DNA from: Nitrosomonas ureae
GTDB taxonomy: Bacteria; Pseudomonadota; Gammaproteobacteria; Burkholderiales; Nitrosomonadaceae
Length of the DNA: 64,000 bases
Reading direction: 5' to 3'
NCBI RefSeq assembly: GCF_001455205.1
Contig: NZ_CP013341.1
Span: forward strand, 1,612,001-1,676,000
Shown here: positions 55,198-63,971 of the stretch, in pieces
Layout: every line of letters begins with the position of its first letter
How positions within the stretch are numbered: the stretch's first letter is position 1
Notes under the pieces: generated by a model
Database searches by the model: none
What the model saw: the letters and a program-made list of their open reading frames with translations, nothing else
What the model was told of the DNA's origin: nothing
Position numbers and translations under genes: made by a program

Positions 55198-55566
55198 ATG
55201 ATTGACAAAAAGAATCCCAAGACAATCAAAAAAGAAAGAAGAGATAAGAAGCTCAGGGTTCCTGTTTTGCCAATAGAGGAAGCTGAAATAAAGAGTAAAG
55301 CAACGGATGTCGGATTAACTGTGGCCGAGTATCTGCGCAATCTGGGCCTGGGTTATCAAGTACCCAGTATTGTTGACAACAGACAGGTAGATAGTCTGCT
55401 AAAAATTAACGGTGATCTTGGCAGGCTGGGTGGATTAATCAAGCTCTGGCTCACCAACGACAAGCGCACAAAATTGATTGGCAAGTCGCAGTTGCATTTA
55501 ACCTTGGACAGTATCCGAAATACGCAAAGCACGATGCTGGATGTCATTGTGAAGCTTAAAAAATAA
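55198..55566 (+). CDS. traJ: TraJ-like relaxosome protein
   Basis: A 122-residue protein that in IncP plasmids recognises oriT next to nic and recruits the TraI relaxase. The match to RK2 TraJ is clear in the core I-N-G-D-L-G-R-L-G-G-L-I-K-L-W-L-T-N-D. A ribbon-helix-helix-like N-terminus precedes it (L-R-V-P-V-L-P-I-E-E-A-E-I, then G-L-T-V-A-E-Y-L-R-N-L-G). Size is also as in RK2 (123). The relaxase gene follows after 42 bases. Confidence 0.92.
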   Translation: MIDKKNPKTIKKERRDKKLRVPVLPIEEAEIKSKATDVGLTVAEYLRNLGLGYQVPSIVDNRQVDSLLKINGDLGRLGGLIKLWLTNDKRTKLIGKSQLHLTLDSIRNTQSTMLDVIVKLKK

Positions 55567-55608
55567 CTTCCGGAATAGTCATTTTTTTACTTAAGCAGCT
55601 TAAATACG

Positions 55609-57273
55609 ATGATCGCTAAAATCATACCCATCAAATCAGTGCGTAAAAGTAACTTCTCTGCGCTGATACAGTATCTGACCGATCCTCAAGACAAGAGTGA
55701 GCGTATCAGTCAAATCAAGGTATCAAACTGTTATTCAGACGATCAGACAGCAGCGCTGATTGAAATACAAAACACGCAGGAAATGAACACTCGCGCCAGA
55801 TCAGACAAAACATGTCATTTGGTGTTGAGCTTCCCGGAAGGAGAGCGTTTATCCCTTGCTGATCTGAATGCCATTGAAGAGCGGTTTTGCGATGCTTTGG
55901 GTTTTGGTGGCCATCAACGCATCAGCGTAGTCCACGACGATACCAATAACCTGCACATCCATATCGCAATCAACAAGATTCACCCCAAAAACCTCACAAT
56001 CCATAACCCCTACTATGACTACAAGAAAGTAGCCAAGCTTTGCGAGCAAATCGAACAGGAATATGGCTTAACACAAATTAATCATGAAGCCGTGAGCGAT
56101 AAATCGTCCAGAGTAGCGCAGGAAATTGAAGCCAGAACAGGCGTGGAGAGTTTGCTGGGCTGGATCAAGCGAGAGTGCTTGGATGAATTGACGCAGTCGG
56201 ACAACTGGCAGGATTTGCATCAGGTTCTAGTTAGACATGGACTTGAAATCAAGGAAAGGGGCAACGGGTTTGTATTGGTTGCCAACAATGGCGTGGCTGT
56301 TAAAGCCAGTTCAGTTGATCGATCTTTGTCCAAAGGGAATTTAACTCAAAGACTGGGCGCTTTTATACCTAGTGAGCATTCTGCAAAATCGTCACAACAA
56401 AACGCCAAACAATACCAGCCAAGACCATTGCAGAATCGAATCGATACTTCAGAGCTTTATGCGCGGTACCAACAAGAGCAGACGGATAGCGCCAGACAGC
56501 GCACTACTCAATGGGCCATGCTGCGACACACAAGGGATCAACTCATTGATCGCACCAAACGAGAAGCGAAACTCAAGCGCAACCTCATTAAAAGTATTCA
56601 TGCTGGAAGATTGGCCAAGAAAGCGCTGTATGCAACCACATATCAGCAATTCAAAACAACGATAGCAGTCATTAAAAGCGATTACCAAAAACACTATCAA
56701 AGCTCTAAAACCCGTCATTCCAGGATGGGGTGGCTGGATTGGCTCACAAAAGAAGCAAAAAATGGTAATGCTGAAGCATTGGCTGTTTTGCGATCCAGAA
56801 GAATTGGTCAATTTAAGGACAACCAGGTATCGGCTAAGCCAAGCAATGATAAAACTAATGGCTACTTCAAGGATGGCTTCATTAAAAACAGTTCTGTTGA
56901 ATCGATCACCAAAATCGGCACGGTCTCTTATAAAGCAGGATCAACCACCATCCGCGATGACGGCAAGCGTTTAATCGTCCTGCCGGATACAACACAAGAT
57001 GCATTGGTGGATATTTTACAAGTGGCCATGAAGAAGTACGGTAGCCACCTGGCGATCAATGGAACTGAATCGTTTCGTCTTGAGATAGCACAGGTTGTAG
57101 TACAAAACCAAATGCGCATTACTTTTGATGATAAGCGGCTTGAACAATACCGTCAGCAATTAATGAAACAGCATGCTTTAAGTAGAGCGCAATCGGTAGG
57201 TCAAAAACAATCCGTCACCTCCACCTCCACCTCCACCTCCACCTCCACCTCCACCATCCGAAGGAGTCTTTGA
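55609..57273 (+). CDS. traI: MOBP-type relaxase, TraI-like
   Basis: Nicks oriT and carries the strand into the recipient. It has 554 residues, shorter than RK2 TraI (about 730). The likely nucleophile is Tyr22 (L-I-Q-Y-L-T-D). The metal-binding motif III is H-D-D-T-N-N-L-H-I-H-I-A-I-N-K-I-H at 109-125 (His109, His116, His118). A C-terminal region near 440-535 (S-T-T-I-R-D-D-G-K-R-L-I-V-L) looks like the LPD7 domain common in such relaxases. The last residues are a Ser-Thr repeat coded by a hexanucleotide tandem array. TGA overlaps the ATG of traG by one base. Confidence 0.93.
   Translation: MIAKIIPIKSVRKSNFSALIQYLTDPQDKSERISQIKVSNCYSDDQTAALIEIQNTQEMNTRARSDKTCHLVLSFPEGERLSLADLNAIEERFCDALGFGGHQRISVVHDDTNNLHIHIAINKIHPKNLTIHNPYYDYKKVAKLCEQIEQEYGLTQINHEAVSDKSSRVAQEIEARTGVESLLGWIKRECLDELTQSDNWQDLHQVLVRHGLEIKERGNGFVLVANNGVAVKASSVDRSLSKGNLTQRLGAFIPSEHSAKSSQQNAKQYQPRPLQNRIDTSELYARYQQEQTDSARQRTTQWAMLRHTRDQLIDRTKREAKLKRNLIKSIHAGRLAKKALYATTYQQFKTTIAVIKSDYQKHYQSSKTRHSRMGWLDWLTKEAKNGNAEALAVLRSRRIGQFKDNQVSAKPSNDKTNGYFKDGFIKNSSVESITKIGTVSYKAGSTTIRDDGKRLIVLPDTTQDALVDILQVAMKKYGSHLAINGTESFRLEIAQVVVQNQMRITFDDKRLEQYRQQLMKQHALSRAQSVGQKQSVTSTSTSTSTSTSTIRRSL
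57217..57255 (+). repeat. Hexanucleotide ACCTCC tandem array in the 3' end of traI
   Basis: Six ACCTCC units plus ACC. In frame it encodes alternating Thr-Ser just before the relaxase stop; unit gain or loss would keep the frame. Confidence 0.93.
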
Positions 57274-59117
57274 TGAATAAAGCCAATTTTGATTCTAAAG
57301 ACAGCAGAAATATTACAAAAGACACACTTATCGTCCGGCTATTGTCTGTTGTGTGTCTTGTTGGCGGATTCCAAGTCGCCACCCAGTATTTTGCCTATAA
57401 ATTCAATTATCAGCCACAATTAGGCGCGCAACTTTTTCATATTTATGAACCCTGGGCAATTCTGCTATGGGCAAATAAATGGTATGGCGAGTATTCGGGC
57501 ATCTTCGATCTGGCGGCAGGTTTCGGCATTTTATTTTCCAGCATCGGTTTGATATTGGTGCTGGTCATTAAAATGGTGCTGGCTAACTCATCCAGAACCA
57601 ATCAGGGGTTACATGGATCGGCCAGATGGGTGGATAAGCAGGACATTGTAGCCGCAGGATTATTGGCAACCAGCAAGAATAGCAAAAGTAACAATAACGA
57701 CGCCGTTTATGTCGGCGGCTGGCGGGATAATTCCGGCAAAACCCACTATCTGAAACACAGCGGCCCGGAACATGTGTTGTGTTATGCCCCGACCCGCTCA
57801 GGCAAAGGTGTCAGTCTGGTTATACCTACCCTACTTTCCTGGGCTCAGAGTACGGTCATTACTGACCTCAAAGGTGAGTTATGGGCACTCACTTCGGGTT
57901 GGAGAAAGCATCATGCCAAAAACAAGGTGCTGCGTTTTGATCCGGCATCAACCAGTAGCGCGCATTGGAATCCGCTGGATGAGATCCAGATTGGCAGCGG
58001 CACCGAAGTCGCCGATGTTCAAAACCTGACCACCTTAATCGTTGATCCGGATGGTAAAGGATTACAAACCCACTGGCAGAAAACCAGCCAGGCACTTCTT
58101 GTAGGTGTGATTTTGCATGTTTTGTATAAATCGCAGCGAGAAGGAACCCCTGCCACTTTGTCGACTGTCGACGCAATGCTATCTGATCCTGATCGCGATA
58201 TCAGGGAATTATGGATGGAAATGGCCATGCAGGATTATCTGGATGGCAGGAGTCATCCCGTGATTGCTGCTAGTGCACGTGACATGCTGGATCGTCCAGA
58301 GGAGGAAGCGGGTTCCGTGCTATCAACCGCAAAATCCTATCTATCTTTGTACCGAGATCCGCTAGTCGCGAGCAACATCAGTGATTCCGATTTCAAGATC
58401 CGTGACCTCATGCACCATGAGAGCTCTGTCAGTTTGTATATCGTGTCACACCCCAATGACAAATCCCGGTTGCGTCCTTTAATCCGCATTCTGATCAATA
58501 TGATCATCAGAAAGCTGGCCGATAGAATCACGTTTAAAGGCGGTCAACCGAGCGCGCATTACAAACACAAACTACTATTAATGCTGGATGAATTCCCAAG
58601 CTTAGGCAAGCTTGAAATCTTCCAGGAATCACTCGCGTTTATCGCAGGCTATGGCATGAAAGCCTATCTGATCTGCCAGGACTTGAATCAGCTCAAAAGC
58701 CGTGAAATCGGCTACGGACATGATGAAGCGATTACTTCCAATTGTCATATCCAGACCGCTTTTGCACCTAACCGGATTGAAACGGCAGAACACTTATCCA
58801 AACTGACCGGACAAACCACGGTCATCAAAGAGCAGATTACCACCAGCGGCCGCCGATCATCGATGATGCATGGACATGTCACCCGCACCCTGCAGGAGAC
58901 GCAGCGCGCATTATTAACGCCGGATGAGTGTATGCGGCTACCCGGCCCCATGAAAGATGCTGAAGGCAGGATCACCAAGCCGGGCGACATGATTATTTAT
59001 GTTGCTGGTTTCCCTGCCATTTATGGCACCCAGCCTCTGTATTTCCAGGATGAAACCTTTACTGCACGGGCACAAGTGAATCCCCCAAGCTTCAGCGATA
59101 AATTAACCGGACTGTGA
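57273..59117 (+). CDS. traG: Type IV coupling protein TraG/VirD4
   Basis: Hexameric ATPase of the inner membrane that links the relaxosome to the transfer channel. I use ATG 57273 (AAGGAG seven bases upstream), giving 614 residues. Two N-terminal membrane helices (about 20-40 and 78-104) are followed by Walker A A-P-T-R-S-G-K-G-V at 172-180, then S-T-V-I-T-D-L-K-G-E and Walker B L-L-L-M-L-D-E-F-P-S-L-G. Length and motifs match RK2 TraG (about 635). It is coupled to the relaxase gene by stop/start overlap and to traF by four bases. Confidence 0.95.
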   Translation: MNKANFDSKDSRNITKDTLIVRLLSVVCLVGGFQVATQYFAYKFNYQPQLGAQLFHIYEPWAILLWANKWYGEYSGIFDLAAGFGILFSSIGLILVLVIKMVLANSSRTNQGLHGSARWVDKQDIVAAGLLATSKNSKSNNNDAVYVGGWRDNSGKTHYLKHSGPEHVLCYAPTRSGKGVSLVIPTLLSWAQSTVITDLKGELWALTSGWRKHHAKNKVLRFDPASTSSAHWNPLDEIQIGSGTEVADVQNLTTLIVDPDGKGLQTHWQKTSQALLVGVILHVLYKSQREGTPATLSTVDAMLSDPDRDIRELWMEMAMQDYLDGRSHPVIAASARDMLDRPEEEAGSVLSTAKSYLSLYRDPLVASNISDSDFKIRDLMHHESSVSLYIVSHPNDKSRLRPLIRILINMIIRKLADRITFKGGQPSAHYKHKLLLMLDEFPSLGKLEIFQESLAFIAGYGMKAYLICQDLNQLKSREIGYGHDEAITSNCHIQTAFAPNRIETAEHLSKLTGQTTVIKEQITTSGRRSSMMHGHVTRTLQETQRALLTPDECMRLPGPMKDAEGRITKPGDMIIYVAGFPAIYGTQPLYFQDETFTARAQVNPPSFSDKLTGL

Positions 59118-59131
59118 GATACCCCACACGT

Positions 59132-59689
59132 ATGAAAGTCAACTTCATGAAAAATCCCATCAAAATCCTGGCTATTTCTGTTCTGGCATTGAGCATTAGC
59201 CTGTTTGTGCTAAGTATTGGTTTTCAGATCAGCGAGATTTATATCAATACTACGCCAAGCTTGCCGGTGGGTTTCTACAAAGTCGCTGATGAACCTATTG
59301 TCAGCGGCGCTTATGTCGCTTTCTGCCCGCCACAAGATGCGGTTTTTGATATGGCTATGGATAGATCCTACATCAATTCAGGGGATTGCCCTGGCGGCTA
59401 TGGTTTGTTGCTCAAACGTATTTTTGCACGATCCGGAGATCGAGTTTTGATCGATCAGGCGGGCATCTTTGTGAATGGTGAACATTTACCCAACAGTGCC
59501 CAATTGAAAATTGATGCTGAAGGGCATGCATTGCCGCAATACCACCTAGATCAAAGGGTGTTAGATGATTCTGAATATCTGTTGCTATCCAATGTGAACC
59601 CTCAATCCTTTGATGCGCGCTATTTTGGACTGATTGCGCGTGATCAGATTAAGCAAGTTGTCCGTCCAATTTTTACCTGGAGTCATTAA
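59132..59689 (+). CDS. traF: TraF-like S26 family peptidase
   Basis: Membrane protease that in RK2 cyclises the TrbC pilin. The start is uncertain: GTG 59114 overlaps traG, and ATG 59132 or 59150 follow; I chose 59132 (185 residues). A signal/anchor helix (about 8-30) is followed by the catalytic-Ser segment T-P-S-L-P-V-G-F-Y, the general-base Lys in L-L-L-K-R-I-F and a late S-F-D-A-R-Y-F-G motif. Its presence suggests that a TrbC-type pilin is, or once was, encoded elsewhere on the element. Confidence 0.88.
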   Translation: MKVNFMKNPIKILAISVLALSISLFVLSIGFQISEIYINTTPSLPVGFYKVADEPIVSGAYVAFCPPQDAVFDMAMDRSYINSGDCPGGYGLLLKRIFARSGDRVLIDQAGIFVNGEHLPNSAQLKIDAEGHALPQYHLDQRVLDDSEYLLLSNVNPQSFDARYFGLIARDQIKQVVRPIFTWSH

Positions 59690-59714
59690 TCAGAAATTAA
59701 CAGGAGTCAAAGCC

Positions 59715-59933
59715 ATGCATAAACCACCGACTGATGCTGAAACCAGCAATCCTGACATAAAAGAAATCATTCAGGAAAAGCTACTCGATGCAGAAATACC
59801 GGGCTTCCAAGCTGAATTTGATCCTTTGGAAGCACAAATGTTAGGCGCTTTCAAGGAAGATGCTTTAAGTGAACAGGATGCACTCGAGAGCACGATCGAT
59901 CAGACAGCGGAGGTTGACGATGAAAGAGGCTAA
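59715..59933 (+). CDS. Small acidic protein between traF and traC
   Basis: 72 residues from ATG 59715, with CAGGAG ten bases upstream; the end overlaps traC by 14 bases. It is acidic, with no clear domain (I-K-E-I-I-Q-E-K-L-L-D-A-E-I-P-G-F and A-Q-M-L-G-A-F). In RK2 the small gene traD sits next to traC. By position this could be an equivalent, but the sequence link is not established. Confidence 0.6.
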   Translation: MHKPPTDAETSNPDIKEIIQEKLLDAEIPGFQAEFDPLEAQMLGAFKEDALSEQDALESTIDQTAEVDDERG

Positions 59934-62757
59934 GAAGGCTTTTCATGAACAAGTCGCTGAGAATCTGATTGAGCAACTCAAAAAAGGCGTTGCGCCCTGG
60001 CAAAAGCCGTGGGAACCCGGCGATCTTCTGGCTACCTTACCGGTCAATCCAACAACCGGCAAACGCTACCGGGGCATTAATAGCCTGAACCTGATGAGCC
60101 GTGCGCATACTGATCCGCGTTGGCTCACGTACAAGCAAGCGATGAGCCTGGGTGCGCAGGTGCGTAAAGGTGAAAAAAGCACGCTCGTGCAATACTGGAA
60201 ATTTACTGAGGAGCACATCAAAAAAGATGATAGCGGGAATCCTGTTTTAAATAGTGAAGGCAATTCCCTTAAAGAGCAGGTCAGACTTGAGCGCCCCAGG
60301 GTGTTCTACGCCTCCGTATTTAATGCTGAACAAATGGATAATCTGCCAGAACTTAGCATTAAAACCCCTGACTGGGATCCGCTGGAGCGGGCTGAACACA
60401 TATTACAGGCATCCAATGCCGTGATTCGTCATGGTGAGGCAGACAATGCATTTTACCGGCCATCAACCGACAGTATCCATTTACCCCATAAGCATCAGTT
60501 TCCGACCCCCGATCGCTACTACGCTACCGCCCTGCATGAACTAGGCCATTGGACAGGTCATGAGTCGCGCTTAAGTCGTGATCTATCGCATCCATTCGGT
60601 AGCGAAGGCTACGCAAAAGAAGAACTACGCGCCGAGATTGCCAGCATGCTGCTCAGCGGTGAATTGGGGATTGGTCATGATCCGGGGCAGCATGTGGCTT
60701 ATGTAAGTTCATGGATCAAAGCGCTACAGGAAGATCCGACAGAGATATTTCGTGCTGCTGCTGATGCTGAAAAAATCCAGGATTATGTGCTGGCATTGTC
60801 ACAACAACAGGAAATTGGAAAAGAAATTGATACGCAGGAGGCAATCAAGATGGATCAAATCAAGCAAAACACCGCCGCTTATTTGCAGAATCTTTCGCCT
60901 GATCTGGCAACTATCGTTACCAGCAATATCCAACGGTTTAATGATCTGACACAAACCATGCCTATTAAGGATCAGGATGACATCATTCTGGTAGCCGATG
61001 CTCTAAAATTTTCGAGGGGCGGCGGCATTGATAATCTGGAGTTTGAAGAGGTCACAGAAGTCAAACTGGGTTTTAGAATTCCGGCTGACTGGAATGGACA
61101 GATACAGATTCAGGGTAACGTGATTCAAACCGATGAAAATGGTATTGAGTCTATAGTATCCGCTGATTCAATAAACACGGAGCCACAATTTTGGGGCGTG
61201 TATACGCAGCGTGATGATCAGACTTTCCATTGGGTGAAAGACTGTGAATCTATACAGGAGGCGCAAGATTTAGCTGGACTGCTTGCACTCATCGATGTCG
61301 CTGCAGAAAAGAATGAACATGAAAAGGCCGTTAAGCTTGCCAATATTCATCAAAACCGCATTCGAAATGATCCAATTAGCACTGAAGTATCGATATCAGG
61401 AGCCAAGACCGAGCAAAACGATGACAATGTTCGTCAATATTTGATTGTTCCTTATACGGAAAAAGACTTAGCAAAGGCCGCTGGAGCTCGTTGGGATAAA
61501 ACCGCCAAGGCTTGGTATGTAGGGTCAGAAGCAGATATTCAAACATTACAACGTTGGCTGCCGGAGAATGTTTCCAGTCGACAGGAACCTGCGATAGATC
61601 CTCACGTGGAATTTGCTGAATTGTTGCGCGCAAATAGTTGTCTGGTTGATGGCAATCATCCGGTGATGGATGGCAGCAAATACAGAATTAAAGTGGAAGG
61701 TGACAAATTCGGTGAGAAATCAGGTTTTTATGTGGCGCATCTGGATGGTCATCCTGCCGGATATTTCAAGAATAATCGAACCGGTATAGAGATTCGCTGG
61801 AAGGCTAAGGGGTATTCCCTCACCGATGAGCAAAAAGCAGAACTGGTAATGCAGGCTGCTATTAAGCAGCAAAATAGAAAAGCTGAACAACAGGCACTGC
61901 ACATCAAGGTTGCTGATGCACTTCAAGAATTGCTCGCAATTGCACCGGCAGCCGATTCCGATCATCCTTACTTACTGGATAAACATGCGAGACCTGGAGA
62001 TTTAAAGATCGTGCCGCAGAATGGGGATGATTTACCCCATGATTCAATTATCAAAATCGGTCAGAACTGGCAGGAAGTCAAGCGACTGCGTGAAGAAAAT
62101 CCAGACAGTATCGTGCTGACAGCCGGTGATTTATTGCTGGCCGCACATGATGTTCATGGACAAATCTGGAGTGTGCAAACGATACAGCCGAGTGGCGCAA
62201 AGCTTTTTGCAGCGGGTAGCAAGAAAGAGAATAACTTTCATGTCGTTGGTGGCGAGAGCCAGGGACTCACAGCACTGGATGCTGCACCTGCCATTGTGAT
62301 CGCTGAAGGTTATGCCACCGCAGATACATTATCTCAGGCGCTGAATTATCCTGTTATAGCCGCTTTTGATTCAGGTAACTTACCCAAAGTCGCGCAGGAT
62401 TTACATCATAGATACCCGCACAAGCCAATCGTCATCGCAGGTGACGATGATAATCACCTGGAATCCACCCTTGGCAAAAACCCCGGCAAGGAAAAAGCGC
62501 TTGAAGCAGCAAGTTTAGTTGATGGTGTGGCAGTATTTCCGGTTTTTGCGCCGGGTGAGCAGGACTCAAAGAAATTAAATGATTTTAATGATCTCGCCAA
62601 TAAAAGCGCGTTGGGTATTGAGGCAGTCAAACGACAAGTTGGATCGGTTGTTGAAAAAATATCTCAGCAGGCTAAACAGGACAGCTTATTGAAGTTACAA
62701 GTCCCTATTGAACCTAAGCAGCAGGAAATCAAGCAAAAACGGGCATTGATCAGGTAA
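59920..62757 (+). CDS. traC: TraC-like DNA primase with ArdC-type N-terminus
   Basis: A 945-residue protein from ATG 59920. Residues about 1-290 are an ArdC-type domain: ssDNA-binding start F-H-E-Q-V-A-E-N-L-I-E-Q-L, then a zincin motif A-L-H-E-L-G-H-W-T-G-H-E at 205-216. A DUF5710-like piece (Y-T-E-K-D-L-A-K-A-A-G-A-R-W-D) lies in the middle. The C-terminus from about 690 is a plasmid-type primase with Toprim Glu796 (I-A-E-G-Y-A-T-A) and G-D-D-D at 841-844. RK2 TraC is likewise a primase carried with the incoming strand. The ArdC domain probably protects incoming DNA from restriction. Confidence 0.92.
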   Translation: MKEAKKAFHEQVAENLIEQLKKGVAPWQKPWEPGDLLATLPVNPTTGKRYRGINSLNLMSRAHTDPRWLTYKQAMSLGAQVRKGEKSTLVQYWKFTEEHIKKDDSGNPVLNSEGNSLKEQVRLERPRVFYASVFNAEQMDNLPELSIKTPDWDPLERAEHILQASNAVIRHGEADNAFYRPSTDSIHLPHKHQFPTPDRYYATALHELGHWTGHESRLSRDLSHPFGSEGYAKEELRAEIASMLLSGELGIGHDPGQHVAYVSSWIKALQEDPTEIFRAAADAEKIQDYVLALSQQQEIGKEIDTQEAIKMDQIKQNTAAYLQNLSPDLATIVTSNIQRFNDLTQTMPIKDQDDIILVADALKFSRGGGIDNLEFEEVTEVKLGFRIPADWNGQIQIQGNVIQTDENGIESIVSADSINTEPQFWGVYTQRDDQTFHWVKDCESIQEAQDLAGLLALIDVAAEKNEHEKAVKLANIHQNRIRNDPISTEVSISGAKTEQNDDNVRQYLIVPYTEKDLAKAAGARWDKTAKAWYVGSEADIQTLQRWLPENVSSRQEPAIDPHVEFAELLRANSCLVDGNHPVMDGSKYRIKVEGDKFGEKSGFYVAHLDGHPAGYFKNNRTGIEIRWKAKGYSLTDEQKAELVMQAAIKQQNRKAEQQALHIKVADALQELLAIAPAADSDHPYLLDKHARPGDLKIVPQNGDDLPHDSIIKIGQNWQEVKRLREENPDSIVLTAGDLLLAAHDVHGQIWSVQTIQPSGAKLFAAGSKKENNFHVVGGESQGLTALDAAPAIVIAEGYATADTLSQALNYPVIAAFDSGNLPKVAQDLHHRYPHKPIVIAGDDDNHLESTLGKNPGKEKALEAASLVDGVAVFPVFAPGEQDSKKLNDFNDLANKSALGIEAVKRQVGSVVEKISQQAKQDSLLKLQVPIEPKQQEIKQKRALIR

Positions 62758-62777
62758 TTTGATAAGGAGGCCGCAAG

Positions 62778-63893
62778 ATGCGCGATAATATGCTGAAGCT
62801 TCCAGGAAACCCATTCGATTCTGATGAAGGTGATCTTTATGAAAAAATTGAGACTCGTCCCGCCACTACCGAAAAGCAAAAAGAAGCAGGGCGAAGTGCC
62901 TATACAGAACTGCTCGAAGCTCATGCTCGATGGGCAGGTGGCACCTTACTGGGTTGTGATTTCCCCAAAAATTTCAGAGAAGAAGGAGGAACCACCTTCC
63001 TAAATCAGCCCATTAAGTCAGGTCATGATCTGGCAATAATGGCGCAAATACTGCGCGACCCGCGCTATGAGACGCTGAGAATATTTTATATCCGTATGAA
63101 TCGCATCATTCATCATACTGCTGTGAGTTCCAGATTACCGGGTGCAGTCTATCTGGAAAAGATTGGATATGCCAAACATGATCTGGGTGCTTTGGTAGAA
63201 AAGACCAAACGACATGTTAAAGCAGATGGTTACTGGTTATTACACAACCATCCATCGGGTAATGCTACGCCATCGAGTCAGGATGTCAGGCTCACAGAAA
63301 TACTTGCATCAACTGTTCCGAGTTTCAAAGGTCATGTCGTTATCAATACCAGTCAATACAGTGTCATTGATAAAGACGGTCATGTCGATTTAGTGAATTG
63401 GATGGGTGATCAGGCAGGAGGTTATCAGAATAATCATTATAAAAGTCATGAACTGCTCCTGGAGAAAATAGCCTCACCGGAGGATCTTGCAAAGATAGGC
63501 CATGCTTTAAAAAAACGGGATCAGTTTTTTAACTTGATAGGACTCAGTGCAACAGGTTTTGTATTGTCGTTAAGTGAGTTACCCCTATCTGTACTTACTC
63601 ATCCTAAAAATCTGCTACTGGCGCGACTACAAAATTTTGCACGCAATTCTGGCGTCAATACGGTATTTGCCATCACGAATGCTAATGATTATAGACACCC
63701 AGTATTATCTAAAGCCTGTGAAGTTGGCATACTAAAAGATGTGCTAACCGTAGAGGGCTCTGATTATCGCTCATTGCGGGAAGAAGGGTTATTTGCGTCA
63801 ATGCCCGGTGAAATAAGTGCCATTTTTAGGAAGCCGAGAGCCTTTGTGAAGGAAGATGGTGGAATGGGCAAACGCAAAAGTCGTACACGCTGA
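62778..63893 (+). CDS. RadC/JAB-domain protein
   Basis: A 371-residue protein with a strong AAGGAGG ribosome site. The JAB/RadC domain lies at about 75-215, with the metal-binding H-N-H-P-S-G-N-A-T-P-S-S-Q-D at 156-169 (His156, His158, Asp169). The remaining C-terminal part (about 220-371) is longer than in chromosomal RadC and ends in a basic tail. JAB proteins of this kind are common on conjugative elements, usually without a tested function. Last complete gene of the tra operon in the window. Confidence 0.85.
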   Translation: MRDNMLKLPGNPFDSDEGDLYEKIETRPATTEKQKEAGRSAYTELLEAHARWAGGTLLGCDFPKNFREEGGTTFLNQPIKSGHDLAIMAQILRDPRYETLRIFYIRMNRIIHHTAVSSRLPGAVYLEKIGYAKHDLGALVEKTKRHVKADGYWLLHNHPSGNATPSSQDVRLTEILASTVPSFKGHVVINTSQYSVIDKDGHVDLVNWMGDQAGGYQNNHYKSHELLLEKIASPEDLAKIGHALKKRDQFFNLIGLSATGFVLSLSELPLSVLTHPKNLLLARLQNFARNSGVNTVFAITNANDYRHPVLSKACEVGILKDVLTVEGSDYRSLREEGLFASMPGEISAIFRKPRAFVKEDGGMGKRKSRTR

Positions 63894-63914
63894 CAGTTAT
63901 TCGGTATTTAATAC

Positions 63915-63971
63915 TTATATAGTATACTATAGTGATCTTTATACCATTGCATGTGCTCTATAGTATTCATT
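63915..63971. promoter_or_regulatory. Palindromic TATAGTATACTATA region before the next gene
   Basis: A perfect 14-bp palindrome TATAGTATACTATA at about 63917-63930 and a related half-site CTATAGTAT at about 63958-63966 lie just upstream of a new ATG. This looks like an operator overlapping a promoter. Confidence 0.45.

Noticed and set aside
57217..57255. CRISPR-like short tandem array
   Set aside because: Units are 6 bp, contiguous and inside the relaxase reading frame; no spacers. No CRISPR array is seen anywhere in the window.
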